Assembly (NCBI RefSeq): GCF_040932435.1
Contig: NZ_JBFQGA010000003.1
Span: forward strand, 434,001 to 498,000
Direction of reading: 5' to 3'
Source of the DNA: Kluyvera sp040932435
Lineage (GTDB): Bacteria; Pseudomonadota; Gammaproteobacteria; Enterobacterales; Enterobacteriaceae
Length of the DNA stretch: 64,000 nt
Shown here piece after piece: positions 61,446-64,000 of the stretch. How positions within the stretch are numbered: position 1 is the first letter of the stretch; each line of letters opens with the position of its first letter. A model generated the notes under the pieces. That model was not told where the DNA came from, ran no database searches, and saw only the letters and a list, made by a program, of their open reading frames with translations. The position numbers were made by a program, and so were the translations under genes.

Positions 61446-61847
61446 ATGGCCACAGCACAAGAAAGCCACGTAAACGGCAATATTGATACCAGCAAAGCGT
61501 TGCCGGTAGTCTTCCGGATTTTGGAAAAGTGGCACTGCAGCACAGATGAACAACTGCGATTGCTGGGTATCAGTTCACGTTCAACATTGAACAAGTACAA
61601 AGAGTCGAACGGCGGCATCCGCCTGAGCATCGATATTCAGGAGCGAATGAGCTACATCCTGAATATTCATAAGTGCCTGCGGCTGCTGTTTTCTGCGGAT
61701 GACAGCATCTATGGCTGGGTGCGTAAACCGAATACCCATCCGTTCTTCGCCGGTCGTTCAGCGATGGAAGTGATGAATGGCGGACGGGTTGCCGATCTGT
61801 ACGAGGTTGCTACGCGTCTTCAATCTTGGCGCGGGGGGATGGCTTGA
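61446..61847 (+). CDS. Xre/MbcA/ParS-type antitoxin
   Basis: A 133-residue antitoxin with an N-terminal HTH (ALPVVFRILEKWHCSTDEQLRLLGISSRSTLNKYK) and the C-terminal toxin-binding region typical of the MbcA group (FFAGRSAMEVMNGGRVADLYEVATRLQSWRGG). It should neutralise the RES toxin by shielding its active site and repress its own operon. Upstream GGAGGCAAT precedes the ATG; the operator would lie in the AT-rich 61360-61440. Its TGA overlaps the RES start. Confidence 0.85.
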   Translation: MATAQESHVNGNIDTSKALPVVFRILEKWHCSTDEQLRLLGISSRSTLNKYKESNGGIRLSIDIQERMSYILNIHKCLRLLFSADDSIYGWVRKPNTHPFFAGRSAMEVMNGGRVADLYEVATRLQSWRGGMA

Positions 61848-62539
61848 GTACCGAAACCGCACCCTTGGTCGAATTTAACAACGTGACGGCTTACCGCATC
61901 ATTCCCAGCCGTTATCCGACTATCGATTTATTTGAAGATGTCGCCAATAGCGATGAACTTGAAGCCGTATGGGCCGTTGAAGCGCTAACCAATGAGCGGT
62001 TGCTGGAATCGGCAGGCGAACTGATGCGGGTGCCGAAAGACGATTGGCTGGTAGGATTGCATGGTAGCAGCTACGTGATGGCGGCCTTTACGCACATTAA
62101 TCCGGAAGGGGCGCGATTTACCACCGGCGATTTTGGTGGCTATTATTGCGCGCCTCAGATGGATACCGCTATCAAGGAGACGGTGTACCATCAAGAGCGC
62201 ATGCTTGGCTATACGGATGAACCGGCGCAAAAGATCCAGATGCGGGTGTTATGCACCAAGTTTGATGCCACCTTAGTCGATATTACCGATGAACCCTTTA
62301 TCTCTTCACCGCTCTATCACGCCACCGATTACAGCCAGTCAAAAGCTTTCGCCCAGACGCAAAAAATGCATAACCGCGACGGCATTCATTACCGTTCGGT
62401 TCGTCATATAGGGCACACCTGCTTTGTGCTGTATCGGCCTTGTCTGGTCACCCAGATTTTACAGGCCGAGCATCTGGAATATCATTGGAATGGTCGCGCC
62501 ATTACCAACATTCTAAGCATCAAGCTGTACGGTGATTAG
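61844..62539 (+). CDS. RES-domain toxin (NAD+ degrading)
   Basis: A RES-domain protein of about 231 residues, a family whose members deplete NAD+ by phosphorolysis or hydrolysis and stop growth. The conserved Arg lies in YRIIPSRYP, a Glu in VYHQERML, and a late block is TCFVLYRPCLVTQ. No ATG exists near the expected start; a TTG at 61844 overlaps the antitoxin stop and has GGGGGG five bases upstream. A TTG at 61826 is the alternative. Translational coupling would keep toxin below antitoxin. It is convergent with yddG (4-base overlap). Confidence 0.8.
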   Translation: MSTETAPLVEFNNVTAYRIIPSRYPTIDLFEDVANSDELEAVWAVEALTNERLLESAGELMRVPKDDWLVGLHGSSYVMAAFTHINPEGARFTTGDFGGYYCAPQMDTAIKETVYHQERMLGYTDEPAQKIQMRVLCTKFDATLVDITDEPFISSPLYHATDYSQSKAFAQTQKMHNRDGIHYRSVRHIGHTCFVLYRPCLVTQILQAEHLEYHWNGRAITNILSIKLYGD

Positions 62540-63414
62540 CGCCGCGTCGCCTGCCAGCACAGCAGAGAGCCAATGCAGACCATGGCGGCACCTTGCCAGA
62601 ATGACCACGAAAGGGCGGCGCTTAACAAAAATGCCGCCAGCGCTGATGAAAGCACCGGCGTAAAATAGGACGCCGCCGCCAACAGGCTGACGTTACCGTG
62701 TAAAATTCCCACATTCCAAGCCGCATAGGCTAATCCTAATGACATGGCGCAGGTCAGCAGTTTAATCACCACCGGCCAACTGAAGACCATTGGCGGCTGA
62801 TCGCTTATCAAAAATTTCACCCACAGACTCAGCGCCGTTAATAAAACAAAAAGGGTGATGCCGTTTTTGCCTTTGGCGAACTTGGTGGTGACCGTACAGT
62901 ATGCTGCCCAGATAAACGCGCCAACGAATGCCAGAATATAGCTCAGTGGGCTGGAGATAACGTTGCTGCTTATTTCTGCAATATCCAGTCCGTGTTCGCC
63001 GCCTAATACCCAGGTGACGCCAACCAGCGACAGTAATAATCCAGGAATAACCAGCCAAGTGGTTTTTTGGCCGTTGAAGACAATAGCAAACAAAATGGTC
63101 AGACTGGGCCACAGGTAATTAACCATGCCCACTTCAATCGCCTGCTGACGCGTCCCCGCGTAGCCTAGAGAGAGTGCAAGGCACATCTCATAGCTGACAA
63201 AGAACACACTGCCGACCAGCAGATAGCGTGGCGGTATTTGGCGCAATTGCGGAAAACCAACGGTAAAAATCAGCAAGATACCGCTGAGACTGTAGATCAT
63301 CGCTGCGCCGCCAACTGGCCCCAGTCCCTCGCTAACGCCGCGAATAAGTCCGACCATCGTACTCCACAAAATAATGGCGCTAAACCCAATGAGCGTTGCT
63401 CTTTTCTTATCCAT
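62536..63414 (-). CDS. yddG: Aromatic amino acid exporter YddG
   Basis: An EamA/DMT exporter of 292 residues (E. coli 293) with ten helices that releases Phe, Tyr and Trp and, in Salmonella, affects methyl viologen resistance with smvA nearby. It begins with KKRATLIGFSAIILWSTMVGLIRGVSEGLGPVGGAAMIYSLSG, which is almost the same as E. coli YddG. Position before fdnG is as in E. coli K-12. The stop overlaps the RES stop region. Confidence 0.95.
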   Translation of the reverse strand: MDKKRATLIGFSAIILWSTMVGLIRGVSEGLGPVGGAAMIYSLSGILLIFTVGFPQLRQIPPRYLLVGSVFFVSYEMCLALSLGYAGTRQQAIEVGMVNYLWPSLTILFAIVFNGQKTTWLVIPGLLLSLVGVTWVLGGEHGLDIAEISSNVISSPLSYILAFVGAFIWAAYCTVTTKFAKGKNGITLFVLLTALSLWVKFLISDQPPMVFSWPVVIKLLTCAMSLGLAYAAWNVGILHGNVSLLAAASYFTPVLSSALAAFLLSAALSWSFWQGAAMVCIGSLLCWQATRR

Positions 63415-63634
63415 GCCTGACCTGATGCATTAACCAACGAAGTCTGCGGTTATAGCATTTTTTCGCCAGCATCGGTGATATTTTTCCTCGTCGGTTAACC
63501 CTAAAGGATTAATTAAAATCGCCAACGATGACTATTAAGGGGGCCTCAGTTTTCGACATTGATTTGACGCAAAAAAATCAGGGGCATTGCTGTTAGTTTT
63601 GGCCGCGAAGCACATCCATACAATGAGGAAAACA
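63415..63634 (+). promoter_or_regulatory. fdnG: fdnG promoter region
   Basis: The 220 bases before fdnG contain TTGATTTGACGCAAAAAAATC-like DNA near 63562-63580, where an FNR half-site pair and NarL heptamers are known in E. coli. Specific sites cannot be fixed here with confidence. Confidence 0.4.
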
Positions 63635-64000
63635 ATGGACGTCAGCCGCAGAAAGTTTTTTAAAATCTGCGCGGGCGGTATGGCTGGGACAACGGCTGCA
63701 GCGTTGGGGTTTGCCCCAAAATTAGCGCTGGCTCAGGCGCGCAATTTTAAATTACTGCGTGCCAAAGAAGTTCGTAATTCCTGCACATACTGCTCCGTAG
63801 GTTGTGGGCTATTAATGTATAGCCTGGGCGATGGGGCGAAAAATACCCGTGAAGCCATCTATCATATTGAAGGCGATCCGGATCATCCTGTCAGTCGCGG
63901 TGCACTGTGCCCTAAAGGTGCCGGTCTGCTTGACTATGTCAACAGTGAAAGTCGCCTGCGTTACCCTGAATATCGCGCGCCTGGCTCCGATAAATGGCAG
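63635..64000 (+). CDS. fdnG: Formate dehydrogenase-N alpha subunit, 3' truncated
   Basis: First 122 residues of the nitrate-inducible formate dehydrogenase major subunit, a periplasmic molybdo-selenoenzyme feeding electrons to the quinone pool for nitrate respiration. A Tat signal (SRRKFFK) opens the chain and precedes a hydrophobic run to about residue 33. The [4Fe-4S] motif is CTYCSVGC...CP near residues 50-92. The Sec codon (near 196 in E. coli) lies outside the window. TGAGGAAAACA precedes the ATG. Runs off the right edge. Confidence 0.95.
   Translation, partial: MDVSRRKFFKICAGGMAGTTAAALGFAPKLALAQARNFKLLRAKEVRNSCTYCSVGCGLLMYSLGDGAKNTREAIYHIEGDPDHPVSRGALCPKGAGLLDYVNSESRLRYPEYRAPGSDKWQ

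Noticed and set aside
63635..64000. Selenocysteine codon and SECIS of fdnG
   Set aside because: The Sec position is near residue 196, and the window ends at residue 122.
1..64000. Insertion sequences, integrases or rRNA/tRNA genes
   Set aside because: No transposase, integrase or structural RNA pattern was recognised in any frame or gap. The accessory block lacks visible mobility genes.

Overview
The window looks like a chromosomal segment of a member of the Enterobacteriaceae. The phenylacetate genes, tynA, feaB, pptA, yddH, nhoA, narUZYWV, yddG and fdnG read as close homologues of the E. coli K-12 proteins. The gaps carry many REP/BIME palindromes of the E. coli/Salmonella/Citrobacter type. 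Extra genes (smvA/smvR, an mgtE under an M-box, an Xre-RES pair) point to a relative such as Citrobacter or a nearby genus; the genus cannot be fixed from this sequence alone.

Layout. (1) 1-1198: 3' part of feaB (phenylacetaldehyde dehydrogenase). (2) About 1.2-24.9 kb: an accessory block between feaB and tynA, which are neighbours in E. coli K-12. It holds an ASCH protein, a glutathione peroxidase, a TolA-C-domain lipoprotein, an AraC regulator tail-to-tail with a long-type 2-isopropylmalate synthase homologue, several LysR-regulated redox and export genes, two tandem DUF1254 exported proteins, an MscS-type channel, a DeoR / Nudix / DUF4406 group, a relic zone with a P4/P1-like Ash-SymE immunity locus and a deleted gpx copy, two acetyltransferases and an unknown protein. 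(3) 24.9-41.1 kb: tynA, paaZ, divergent paaABCDEFGHIJK, paaX, paaY. TynA and FeaB convert phenylethylamine to phenylacetate. PaaK makes the CoA ester, PaaABCE epoxidises the ring (PaaD assists), PaaG isomerises, PaaZ opens and oxidises the ring, and PaaJFH take the chain to acetyl-CoA and succinyl-CoA. PaaI and PaaY are thioesterases and PaaX is the repressor. (4) 41.2-50.7 kb: LysR, a P-loop kinase-like protein, pptA, yddH, a three-gene ABC importer preceded by a 30-codon leader ORF, nhoA, an MBL-fold protein bracketed by near-identical BIMEs, and mgtE with an M-box riboswitch. (5) 50.7-58.9 kb: narUZYWV, the second nitrate reductase and its transporter. (6) 59.0-64.0 kb: smvR/smvA, an Xre/MbcA-RES toxin-antitoxin pair, yddG, and the start of fdnG.

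The core is conserved enterobacterial backbone. Most novelty lies in the feaB-tynA block, especially 19.7-24.6 kb, and in regulatory DNA (the Ash/SymE immunity RNA architecture, the M-box with a Shine-Dalgarno-sequestering hairpin, twin palindromes at smvA, REP elements that supply stop codons). No rRNA, tRNA, insertion sequence or CRISPR array was recognised.
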